9,298 nt of DNA, taken from the NCBI GenBank assembly GCA_947074265.1, contig CAMTPD010000027.1, forward strand, positions 1 to 9,298. Reading direction: 5' to 3'. Positions within the stretch are counted from its first letter, which is position 1, and each line of letters begins with the position of its first letter. Of this stretch, positions 1-9,298 are shown piece after piece. The notes under the pieces were generated by a model. It was not told the origin of the DNA and did no database searches. It saw only the letters and a list, made by a program, of their open reading frames with translations. Made by a program: the position numbers and the translations under genes. The DNA is from an uncultured Porphyromonadaceae bacterium. Lineage in GTDB: Bacteria; Bacteroidota; Bacteroidia; Bacteroidales; CAMTPD01.

Positions 1-49
1 ACGAGATTCTCCGGAGTGACTGGAGTTCAGACGTGTGCTCTTCCGATCT
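1..49 (+). other. Untrimmed Illumina adapter (P7 tail, i7 index, Read 2 primer site)
   Basis: These bases are library-construction sequence, not genome. Bases 1-7 (ACGAGAT) are the 3' end of the P7 flow-cell oligo. Bases 8-15 (TCTCCGGA) sit in the index slot and are the reverse complement of TCCGGAGA, which I recognise as TruSeq HT index D702. Bases 16-49 match the whole 34-base Read 2 primer site (GTGACTGGAG...TTCCGATCT). The order P7-index-Read 2 is exactly that of a library molecule, so chance similarity is excluded. The assembler evidently carried a read end into the contig edge. The index identification rests on memory; the adapter identification is secure. Confidence 0.98.
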
Positions 50-134
50 GTAGTGGTTTTAATTCGACAGAATCATATTCTGGAGATGCGGAAACGTTTA
101 ATTTTTTAATAACGCGATTAAACTGAAATTGTAA

Positions 135-1331
135 ATGGGAAAAGTTCTTATTATCGGTGCCGGAGGCGTTGGAACGGTAGTTGTTCACAAGGTAGCACAG
201 AATCCTGATGTTTTTACCGAAATCATGTTGGCAAGCCGTACAAAGTCAAAATGCGACGCAATCGCTAAAGCTATCGGTGGCGACAGAATTAAAACTGCGC
301 AGGTTGACGCCGATAACGTAAATGAATTGATCGCTTTGTTCAACTCATTTAAGCCGGAAATTGTAATTAACGTTGCCCTTCCCTACCAAGATCTTACCAT
401 CATGGATGCTTGTTTAGCATGTGGTGTTAACTACTTGGATACTGCTAACTACGAACCGATCGATGAAGCGAAGTTCGAATACAGCTGGCAGTGGGCATAC
501 CAAGAACGTTGTAAGGAAGCTGGTCTTACTGCGATCTTGGGCTGCGGATTTGACCCGGGTGTTACCGGTGTATTTACCGCTTATGCTGCGAAGCATCACT
601 TTGAGAAAATGGAATACCTTGACATCGTAGACTGTAATGCAGGCGACCATGGCAAAGCATTCGCAACAAACTTCAATCCTGAAATCAACATCCGCGAGGT
701 TACCCAAAAAGGTAAATACTGGGAGAATGGCGAATGGGTTGAAACAGAACCTCACGCAATCCATATGCCTTTGAACTATCCAAATATTGGAGCGAAAGAG
801 TCGTATGTGATCTATCACGAAGAGTTGGAGTCATTGACTAAGAATTTCCCTACATTGAAACGTGCACGTTTCTGGATGACATTCGGTCAGGAATACCTAA
901 CACACTTGCGTGTAATCCAAAACATCGGTATGGCACGTATCGACCCTATTATGTATAATGGAGTTGAAATCGTTCCTATCCAGTTCTTGAAAGAAGTACT
1001 TCCAAATCCGGGCGAACTTGGAGAAAACTACACTGGTGAAACTTCGATCGGTTGCCGTATCAAAGGTATTGGCAAAGACGGAAAAGAACTTACATACTAC
1101 ATCTACAACAACTGTAGCCACCAAGCTGCCTACGACGAAACAGGAGCTCAGGGCGTAAGCTACACTACTGGTGTTCCGGCAATGATCGGCGCTATGATGT
1201 TTATGAAAGGTCTTTGGAGAAAACCAGGCGTATACAACGTCGAAGAATTTAATCCGGATCCATTCATGGAGCAATTAAACAAGCAAGGTCTTCCTTGGCA
1301 TGAGTTGCACAATATCGATCTAGAACTATAA
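135..1331 (+). CDS. Carboxy(nor)spermidine dehydrogenase, saccharopine dehydrogenase family
   Basis: This 398-residue protein starts MGKVLIIGAGGVG, a dinucleotide-binding Rossmann loop (GAGGVG, residues 8-13), typical of the saccharopine dehydrogenase (Lys1-like) family. The conserved GCGFDPGV stretch at about residues 136-143 begins the second, catalytic and dimerisation half. In Bacteroidales, members of this length are annotated as carboxynorspermidine or carboxyspermidine dehydrogenase. The family reaction is NADPH-dependent condensation of aspartate semialdehyde with a diamine (putrescine or diaminopropane), before decarboxylation to spermidine or norspermidine. The protein is expected to be cytoplasmic. 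The start at 135 is chosen because the Rossmann strand follows at once and there is no room for more protein upstream. No Shine-Dalgarno is visible, as usual in this phylum. True lysine-pathway saccharopine dehydrogenase is the alternative; the diamine specificity cannot be read from sequence. Confidence 0.88.
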   Translation: MGKVLIIGAGGVGTVVVHKVAQNPDVFTEIMLASRTKSKCDAIAKAIGGDRIKTAQVDADNVNELIALFNSFKPEIVINVALPYQDLTIMDACLACGVNYLDTANYEPIDEAKFEYSWQWAYQERCKEAGLTAILGCGFDPGVTGVFTAYAAKHHFEKMEYLDIVDCNAGDHGKAFATNFNPEINIREVTQKGKYWENGEWVETEPHAIHMPLNYPNIGAKESYVIYHEELESLTKNFPTLKRARFWMTFGQEYLTHLRVIQNIGMARIDPIMYNGVEIVPIQFLKEVLPNPGELGENYTGETSIGCRIKGIGKDGKELTYYIYNNCSHQAAYDETGAQGVSYTTGVPAMIGAMMFMKGLWRKPGVYNVEEFNPDPFMEQLNKQGLPWHELHNIDLEL

Positions 1332-1346
1332 TTTTAAAAACATACG

Positions 1347-1391
1347 AAAGGCCGGGAGAAGCAAGCCAAAACTGCTAATCCAGGCCTTTTT
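1347..1391 (+). terminator. Hairpin terminator after the polyamine dehydrogenase gene
   Basis: AAAGGCC at 1347-1353 pairs with GGCCTTT at 1383-1389. After one mismatch the stem continues with 1355-1357 against 1379-1381, and an inner AGCA/TGCT pair (1360-1363 with 1373-1376) caps it. A run of five T (1387-1391) follows. It begins 16 bases after the stop codon. It ends only 14 bases before the next start codon, leaving little room for a promoter of the downstream bcp gene. Confidence 0.75.
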
Positions 1392-1405
1392 AATCTATAA
1401 CGGTT

Positions 1406-1855
1406 ATGAAAGTCGGAGACAAAGCTCCCGAGATACTAGGTATCAACCAAGACGGGAAAGAAGTAAAATTAAGTGATTTCAAAGGTAAAAAACTGATTCT
1501 CTATTTCTATCCGAAAGACAGCACCCCCGGGTGTACGGCCGAGGCTTGTAGCCTTCGCGATAGCTACGAAGCACTTCAGGCAGCCGGATATGAGGTAATC
1601 GGTGTAAGCAAAGACAGCGAAAAGTCTCACAAAAACTTCATCGCTAAGCAAAGCTTACCATTCCAACTCATCTCCGACACTGAAACCAAGCTAAACCAAG
1701 AGTTTGGCGTATGGGCAGAAAAGAAGATGGCCGGACGCACCTATATGGGTACACTGCGCACTACCTTTATCATCAACGAAGATGGTATCATAGAACGCAT
1801 AATCTCACCTAAAGAGATCAATACAAAAGACCATGCAAATCAAATTTTAAAATGA
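1406..1855 (+). CDS. bcp: Thioredoxin-dependent thiol peroxidase (Bcp/PrxQ)
   Basis: This is a 149-residue peroxiredoxin of the Bcp/PrxQ class, full length for the family. It reduces hydrogen peroxide and organic hydroperoxides with electrons from thioredoxin in the cytoplasm. The active-site loop [13 protein letters not shown] carries the peroxidatic Cys43 and, five residues on, Cys48. That is the Cys-x4-Cys spacing of Bcp enzymes that use an intramolecular disulfide. Thr40 and Arg118 (in GTLRTTF) complete the expected catalytic set. The N-terminal VGDKAPEI motif supports the start at 1406. The stop is 4 bp before recA, so the two genes are almost certainly co-transcribed. This links peroxide detoxification to recombinational repair, although co-transcription does not prove joint regulation. 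Confidence 0.95.
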   Translation: MKVGDKAPEILGINQDGKEVKLSDFKGKKLILYFYPKDSTPGCTAEACSLRDSYEALQAAGYEVIGVSKDSEKSHKNFIAKQSLPFQLISDTETKLNQEFGVWAEKKMAGRTYMGTLRTTFIINEDGIIERIISPKEINTKDHANQILK

Positions 1856-1859
1856 TTTT

Positions 1860-2900
1860 ATGTCAGAAGAAGCAAAAGAGATAACAAACACAGGCAAAAC
1901 AGCACCAAACCCTGAGAAGCTGAAAGCGCTAAGAGCAGCCATGGACAAGATTGAAAAGAACTATGGAAAAGGCTCAATCATGAAAATGGGTGACGATCAA
2001 GTCGAAGAGATCAGTGTAATTCCAACAGGTTCTATCGCTCTTAATGCTGCACTTGGTGTAGGCGGTTACCCTCGCGGACGCGTCATTGAAATCTATGGTC
2101 CGGAATCATCAGGTAAAACAACTCTTGCCATTCACGCCATTGCCGAAGCACAAAAAGCCGGCGGTATCGCTGCATTCATCGATGCAGAGCACGCCTTCGA
2201 TCGCTTTTATGCAGAGAAACTAGGTGTGGACATCGAGAACCTTTGGATCTCACAACCCGACTCGGGAGAGCAAGCTTTGGAAATCGCAGAACAATTGATC
2301 CGTTCGTCGGCTATCGACATTATCGTGATCGACTCTGTTGCCGCGCTTACTCCAAAAGCAGAGCTTGAAGGCGAAATGGGTGATTCAAAGATGGGTCTAC
2401 AGGCTCGTTTGATGTCGCAAGCGTTGAGAAAGCTTACAGCTGCAATCAACAAAACAAATACAACATGTATCTTTATCAACCAGTTGCGCGATAAAATAGG
2501 TGTAATGTTCGGTAACCCTGAAACAACAACCGGTGGTAATGCACTTAAATTCTACGCATCTGTTCGTCTAGACATCCGTAAGATCGGACAACTAAAAGAC
2601 GGCGATGAAGTAAAAGGTACATCTACTCGCGTAAAAGTGATTAAGAACAAAGTGGCACCTCCGTTCCGTAAAGCAGAATTCGACATCATGTACGGTGAAG
2701 GTATTTCTCGCGCGGGCGAAATCGTAGACTTGGGCTCTGATCTAGGAGTAATCAAGAAAAGCGGTTCATGGTATAGCTACAACGACAGCAAACTTGGTCA
2801 AGGCCGTGAAGCAGCAAAAGAATGTCTTCGCGACAACCCGGAGCTTGCCGACGAACTAGAAGCATTGATCTTCGAAGAACTTCGCAAGAAACAAGGTTAA
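1860..2900 (+). CDS. recA: Recombinase RecA
   Basis: RecA (346 residues, normal length) is the ATP-dependent strand-exchange protein that coats single-stranded DNA, pairs it with homologous duplex and drives recombinational repair. All diagnostic parts are present. Walker A is GPESSGKTT (residues 80-88). The catalytic glutamate is Glu110 in DAEHAFD. Walker B is IIVIDSV (about 154-160). The L1 loop lies around [10 protein letters not shown] (about 170-179). The L2 region follows [21 protein letters not shown]. The C-terminal domain is short and ends ELRKKQG, with acidic residues just before. The ATG at 1860 starts 4 bp after the bcp stop with no Shine-Dalgarno, consistent with reinitiation or leader-independent starts in Bacteroidota. 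I saw no SOS-box-like site; a single-start unit with bcp is the simplest reading. Confidence 0.99.
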   Translation: MSEEAKEITNTGKTAPNPEKLKALRAAMDKIEKNYGKGSIMKMGDDQVEEISVIPTGSIALNAALGVGGYPRGRVIEIYGPESSGKTTLAIHAIAEAQKAGGIAAFIDAEHAFDRFYAEKLGVDIENLWISQPDSGEQALEIAEQLIRSSAIDIIVIDSVAALTPKAELEGEMGDSKMGLQARLMSQALRKLTAAINKTNTTCIFINQLRDKIGVMFGNPETTTGGNALKFYASVRLDIRKIGQLKDGDEVKGTSTRVKVIKNKVAPPFRKAEFDIMYGEGISRAGEIVDLGSDLGVIKKSGSWYSYNDSKLGQGREAAKECLRDNPELADELEALIFEELRKKQG

Positions 2901-2926
2901 TACAGCAGCATAACAACTGCTCACAC

Positions 2927-2972
2927 AAAAGGAGTATAAAACAACGCAAGTTCGTTTATACTCCTTTTTTTT
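2927..2972 (+). terminator. Strong intrinsic terminator after recA
   Basis: A 14-bp perfect stem pairs 2927-2940 (AAAAGGAGTATAAA) with 2955-2968. The loop can close further with AAC/GTT (2943-2945 with 2950-2952) around a GCAA tetraloop of the GNRA type. A run of eight T (2965-2972) follows. It lies 26 bases after the recA stop and marks the end of the bcp-recA unit. Confidence 0.92.
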
Positions 2973-3319
2973 ATGCCCTCCACTTAATGTATATTTCGCC
3001 GAAAGAGCCAACAACAAAGATCAAAGCACAAACTTCTATACTTCATACAAATACCACCTATTTTACGCTCTTTCTGTCAATTTCCCGACCAAAACAAATC
3101 TTACACTTTGTCGCAAAAAGCAGCATAAAGAAAACAAGTTTCAAACCCGCTCATTGAGAACAATCAAACACACTTTCAAAACGGCTCTGAAATCATTTCG
3201 TAATAATGAATTTGTAATTCACCAACTCTTGCTCCGTCGATTAAGCGCCCAAGCCTGCTCAACAGGACACACCTATTACACTCTCGACAAAACAACGATC
3301 CATAATCCCCCTTCTACCC

Positions 3320-3346
3320 TGAAACGTTTTCAATGAAAACGTTTTT
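3320..3346. repeat. Paired AAACGTTT palindromes forming a hairpin
   Basis: Two near-palindromes lie back to back: TGAAACGTTTTCA (3320-3332) and TGAAAACGTTTTT (3334-3346). Each contains AAACGTTT (3322-3329 and 3337-3344), with centres 15 bp apart. Together they also form a 10-bp stem (3322-3331 with 3335-3344) around a 3-base loop, followed by T residues. The TGAAAACGTTTTCA shape resembles operators of LacI/GalR-family regulators, whose half-sites meet at a central CG. As a hairpin it could be a weak terminator, but it is A/T-rich. It abuts the 22-bp array and may be its first, divergent unit. Confidence 0.5.
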
Positions 3347-3583
3347 CACTCTTCGTTATGAATGAAAATAGTCTTCGTGGAAAACAAAAATACTCTTCAC
3401 CAATACTGTAAACACTATTCACGGTGACTGAAAATAGTATTCGAAGAGACCAAAAATCAGATTCGAAAGAACCTTATTTAGTCCGCTGAAAAACCAAAAG
3501 ACCTTTTTTCAAGAAGTAAACATGCTTTTTTCGAGAACCAAACGAGCTTTTTGTCCAAACCATGCATCCTTTTCAATCACATC
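3342..3583. repeat. Degenerate tandem array, eleven 22-bp units in one register
   Basis: Eleven contiguous 22-bp units start at 3342, 3364, 3386, 3408, 3430, 3452, 3474, 3496, 3518, 3540 and 3562. Anchor TTC triplets fall at 3352, 3374, 3396, 3418, 3440 and 3462, exactly 22 apart. Runs of T then start at 3504, 3526, 3548 and 3570, again 22 apart. Most units begin with an A-tract (such as GAAAATAGT or AAACATGC) and several end in GA(R)ACC. The best pairs agree at about 17 of 22 positions (units starting 3364 and 3430) and 15 of 22 (3518 and 3540). Unit 3474 is the poorest. A stretch at 3320-3341 may be a twelfth unit. 22 is not a multiple of three and all frames have stops, so it is not coding. 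There are no spacers, so it is not CRISPR. Confidence 0.8.
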
Positions 3584-3994
3584 CACTATAATTGAGCTAT
3601 CATCGCACCATCATCTCCACAAAAACAGCATTTACCCATCGTAAAAAACACGTTTTACGAACGTGAGAAAACAGCAACTTCCTCCAAACTAGAACGCAAA
3701 ACCACGATAAATACACCAAATCCGATCCGATAAAAGCAATCACACTCCTTTCCCAAAAGCCACTTAGTGTAAATTTTGATCTACAAAGGCAGTCAAATAA
3801 AGTTTTCAATCTATCCACGTTGTCCTTATTTAGGATTAGAACTCAGAAGAAATAGTTGTTCCGAAAAGCCCCAAAACCACTACTTAATAATCGTAATAGA
3901 CTATAAGAATGGCAAATAAACCATCTGTAACGAATAAATCGTAGTTATAAGTAAAATCTTTTCCTACTTTCCGCAAAACAAAAAAGAACACACC

Positions 3995-5410
3995 ATGAAG
4001 ACAATCCCACTCGTAGCCGTACTTGCGGTAATTTGCAGCACGATGTTTGCACAAAACGAAGCATTAAACAAGTTGATTCAACAAAAACAATTTGATGATG
4101 TCATCAGTCAGATCCAATTAAGTTCGAGCGAAGACTCCTCCAATGTAGAGCTTGTCTCGATACTTGCTCAAGCATACGAAGGGGTATTGAATACGAAGAA
4201 AGCACACGAATTGTATACATATTGCTTCCAAAAGGATACAACAAACCGAGACATGCTGATGCAGTCGGCGCGCACCGCAGCCCTCATTGGCAGAGTGGGC
4301 AAAGCAACGAAAGCGTTTGAAGAACTGTATCAAAAAGATACGACAGACTTTTATACCAACTATCAGTTGGCAAGGTTATATCAGCAACAAGAACAGTACA
4401 CAAAAGCTCAAGAACGACTCGACTATCTACTGGCCAAAGACTCTACAAACACAACCGTTCTTGTCATGAAGGGAGATATCTATATGAAGCAAAACAATGC
4501 CGGAGATGCCATCTCGGCCTACTACAATGCTTTGCAATACAATCCCGAAAATGCAGCATTGGCCAATACGGTTGTAAATATACTTTACAAATTGGGTGAA
4601 GCTGTTTCGTACGAATGGGCTATCGACATTTGCATCGAATCGTTGGGCTATAATCCTACCGACAAAGCACTGCGTCGCACATTGGGTATCGGATACTACT
4701 CGACATTTAAGTATGCACAAGCCGATTCGGTATTTACCACATTGCTTGCCGAAAATGACAAAAACTTCATTACTCTAAAATATGCCGGAGCTTCGAAGAT
4801 GAAACAAAAACAATATTACGACTCCGTCGAGCCGTTTGCCGAAGCCTTTCAAATTGATTCTACAGATGTAGAGCTTATCGTTTTGTATGCCACTGTATTG
4901 GGATATACGTACGACCCAAAGCGTGCACTTGATCTTTTTGCCTACGCCGATAAGCTTTTGATTCCAAATCCGGCAATCGTATTTTTGCTCAATAGCGGAC
5001 TTGCGCACACCGAACGTAAACTTGGAAACCGCGACAAAGCAGCAGACATTTACATGGCTCTCTACGATCAGTATCCCGATCAGTTGAATCTGCTTTATCA
5101 AGTAATCTCTACTTATCCCGAACTCTTCAAAGACATCGATCGTTTTCATAAATCGTTTGACCAAACACGTAAAGAGAAACTATTGTATGCACTATATACC
5201 TATGCAAATGCAATTAAGGCCAAAGATGCTACAGGCAGGCAACAAGAGCAAATGAACGAGATTATATCCAAACACATTGAAGCCTTGTTTTTCCAGAACA
5301 AGCAAAGCATTACCATGCGCAATTTTGAGGGCAAACGAATCGAAATCCCTGTAAGAAAGTTTCAAGAGATTATAACAAACAACACGGATAGCATTTCGCA
5401 AAACGGCTGA
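3995..5410 (+). CDS. Exported tetratricopeptide-repeat protein, function unknown
   Basis: This 471-residue protein has an N-terminal signal peptide (hydrophobic residues 4-18, likely cleavage after Ala19 in TMFA-QN). Cys14 does not sit in a good lipobox, so a soluble periplasmic protein is more likely than a lipoprotein. Residues 50-185 are four back-to-back 34-residue TPR units with linkers KDTTN, KDTTD, KDSTN and NPEN. Further units follow at about 186-222 (37 residues), 223-256, 257-290, 291-326 and 327-363, so about nine repeats fill most of the protein. The C-terminal 100 residues (RNFEGKRIEIPVRKF near the end) are not repeats and I do not recognise them. TPR superhelices bind peptides or scaffold complexes; nothing here identifies the partner. 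It stands alone, 1 kb after recA and 159 bp before lacZ. Confidence 0.9.
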   Translation: MKTIPLVAVLAVICSTMFAQNEALNKLIQQKQFDDVISQIQLSSSEDSSNVELVSILAQAYEGVLNTKKAHELYTYCFQKDTTNRDMLMQSARTAALIGRVGKATKAFEELYQKDTTDFYTNYQLARLYQQQEQYTKAQERLDYLLAKDSTNTTVLVMKGDIYMKQNNAGDAISAYYNALQYNPENAALANTVVNILYKLGEAVSYEWAIDICIESLGYNPTDKALRRTLGIGYYSTFKYAQADSVFTTLLAENDKNFITLKYAGASKMKQKQYYDSVEPFAEAFQIDSTDVELIVLYATVLGYTYDPKRALDLFAYADKLLIPNPAIVFLLNSGLAHTERKLGNRDKAADIYMALYDQYPDQLNLLYQVISTYPELFKDIDRFHKSFDQTRKEKLLYALYTYANAIKAKDATGRQQEQMNEIISKHIEALFFQNKQSITMRNFEGKRIEIPVRKFQEIITNNTDSISQNG

Positions 5411-5494
5411 AACACAACAACGTTTACACCCTATACCTGCAATCGTATATTCTTAAACACATACTAAATAAATATTTAATACTAAAAATATTAT

Positions 5495-5502
5495 TATCTT
5501 TG
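5495..5502 (+). promoter_or_regulatory. Bacteroidetes-type -7 box (TATCTTTG) for lacZ
   Basis: TATCTTTG is an exact match to the Bacteroidetes primary-sigma -7 consensus TAnnTTTG. It lies in a very A/T-rich stretch (5461-5520). No TTTG -33 box stands at the usual 19-21 bp distance; TTTA at 5475-5478 is the nearest candidate but is closer than normal. Transcription would start about 6-10 bases downstream, giving a leader of roughly 60 bases that is A/C-rich and has only five G between 5503 and 5569. Confidence 0.65.
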
Positions 5503-5503
5503 A

Positions 5504-8947
<3,444 letters not shown>

Positions 8948-8996
8948 ACTAAAGAATCGGGAAAGCTTTTCGAAGCAAACTTGATAGAATATAAAG

Positions 8997-9053
8997 CCCT
9001 TTGTAAAAAGTGCATCGTTCGCGAGGTGCTTTTGCAAAGGGATTTTCTTTTTT
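8997..9053 (+). terminator. Long intrinsic terminator after lacZ
   Basis: CCCTTTG (8997-9003) pairs with CAAAGGG (9035-9041). The stem continues through TAAAA against TTTTG and then, past one bulged A, through GTGC/GTGC wobble pairs. The tip is TCG/CGA (9015-9017 with 9022-9024) around a TTCG tetraloop. The tract ATTTTCTTTTTT follows. It lies 49 bases after the lacZ stop and isolates lacZ from the next gene. Confidence 0.9.
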
Positions 9054-9148
9054 CGGCATAAAAGCGATACCTTTACACCTCAAATTTAACACGACGCCAA
9101 CACCCCACTATTAATTCTTCTGTTTACTTATTTATTTTAGTTCCTGTT

Positions 9149-9298
9149 ATGTCATACCTGACTATCCGTCTTCTCCTCAAGATATACAAGCCGAAGATAC
9201 GCGGCGCAATGGGAGAAGAGAAGGTAGCTTATATCCTCCGCTTCTTATCCAAAAAGATTTACAAGACACATAACAATAATTTATTGAAAACAAGTTTT
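9149..9298 (+). CDS. Probable NERD-domain protein, 5' end only
   Basis: An open frame runs from ATG 9149 through the last base (50 codons, no stop), so the gene is cut by the window edge. It begins MSYLTIRLLLKIYKPKIRG, followed by AMGEEKVAYILRFLSK and a KIYKTHNNNLL stretch. The K-P-K-x-x-G...GE..V...L..L....Y...NN pattern is that of the start of the NERD (nuclease-related) domain, found in bacterial proteins thought to act on DNA. This rests on recollection of the motif. The frame stays open upstream to 9062 with no ATG, GTG or TTG, so ATG 9149 is the only ordinary start. The translation just before it (from about 9110) is hydrophobic, which may be coincidence in T-rich DNA. TATTTTAG at 9133-9140 is a 5-of-6 match to the -7 box. 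Confidence 0.6.
   Translation, partial: MSYLTIRLLLKIYKPKIRGAMGEEKVAYILRFLSKKIYKTHNNNLLKTSF

Larger units (their letters stand above)
2973..3994. other. Gene-free intergenic region, about 1 kb, A/C-rich
   Basis: I find no convincing gene here on either strand. The open frames present are at most about 72 codons in the region proper, match no family I know, and are composed of low-complexity translations. The + strand is clearly poor in G: lines of 60 bases give 8 G to 21 C (3241-3300), 6 to 16 (3061-3120) and 5 to 19 (3601-3660). The neighbouring coding DNA does not show this skew. The region contains a 22-bp tandem array (3342-3583), a pair of AAACGTTT palindromes at its edge, and two overlapping small inverted repeats (3640-3665). 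No clear -7/-33 promoter was found for the gene at 3995; TACTTTCC at 3965-3972 is only a partial match to TAnnTTTG. Confidence 0.8.

Noticed and set aside
414..1274. Antisense open frames within the polyamine dehydrogenase gene
   Set aside because: They are shadows of a well-conserved Rossmann enzyme on the + strand and show no domain of their own.
2822..3336. Two + strand frames (2822-3157 and 3154-3336) overlapping the recA end and following it
   Set aside because: The first overlaps recA in another frame and runs through its terminator. The second lacks an ATG and any family resemblance. Both read as low-complexity non-coding translation.
3342..3583. CRISPR array
   Set aside because: The 22-bp units are contiguous, with no unique spacers; they are degenerate and have no cas gene nearby.
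3600..3818. A 72-codon - strand frame between recA and the TPR gene
   Set aside because: It has no recognisable motif, promoter or neighbour, and its length is expected by chance in a 1-kb non-coding region.
8961..8971. GAAAGCTTTTC near-palindrome after lacZ as a regulator site
   Set aside because: It is short, A/T-rich, occurs once, and lies just before a terminator, so nothing supports a function.

Overview
The window reads as a Bacteroidales chromosomal contig end (phylum Bacteroidota; genus not resolvable from this window). The evidence is the recA type, start codons without Shine-Dalgarno sequences, a match to the Bacteroidetes -7 promoter box (TAnnTTTG) upstream of lacZ, secreted proteins whose mature ends begin with Q after an Ala, and A/C-rich leaders. 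The first 49 bases are not genomic. They are an untrimmed Illumina library end (tail of P7, an 8-base i7 index, the complete Read 2 primer site), so native DNA starts at about base 50.

Layout, all genes on the + strand. (1) 135-1331 is a saccharopine-dehydrogenase-like carboxy(nor)spermidine dehydrogenase for polyamine synthesis, closed by a hairpin terminator. (2) 1406-2900 is a tight two-gene unit, bcp (thiol peroxidase) and recA, separated by 4 bp and closed by a strong terminator. (3) 2973-3994 is about 1 kb with no convincing gene. It holds the most unusual structure here: a degenerate tandem array of eleven (perhaps twelve) 22-bp units kept in one register without indels (about 3320/3342-3583), entered by a pair of AAACGTTT palindromes. 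(4) 3995-5410 is an exported tetratricopeptide-repeat protein of unknown role. (5) 5570-8947 is a secreted GH2 beta-galactosidase with its own promoter and a strong terminator. (6) 9149 to the end is the start of a probable NERD-domain protein cut by the window edge.

The genes do not form one pathway. The first three are housekeeping functions (polyamines, peroxide defence, recombination); the last three are separate transcription units. The beta-galactosidase has no SusC/SusD pair or regulator in view, so it is a stand-alone periplasmic glycosidase as far as this window shows. No CRISPR, tRNA, rRNA, insertion sequence or phage gene was seen. The best candidate for something undescribed is the 22-bp array; its function is unknown and it may be curved DNA, a protein-binding array or a decaying satellite.
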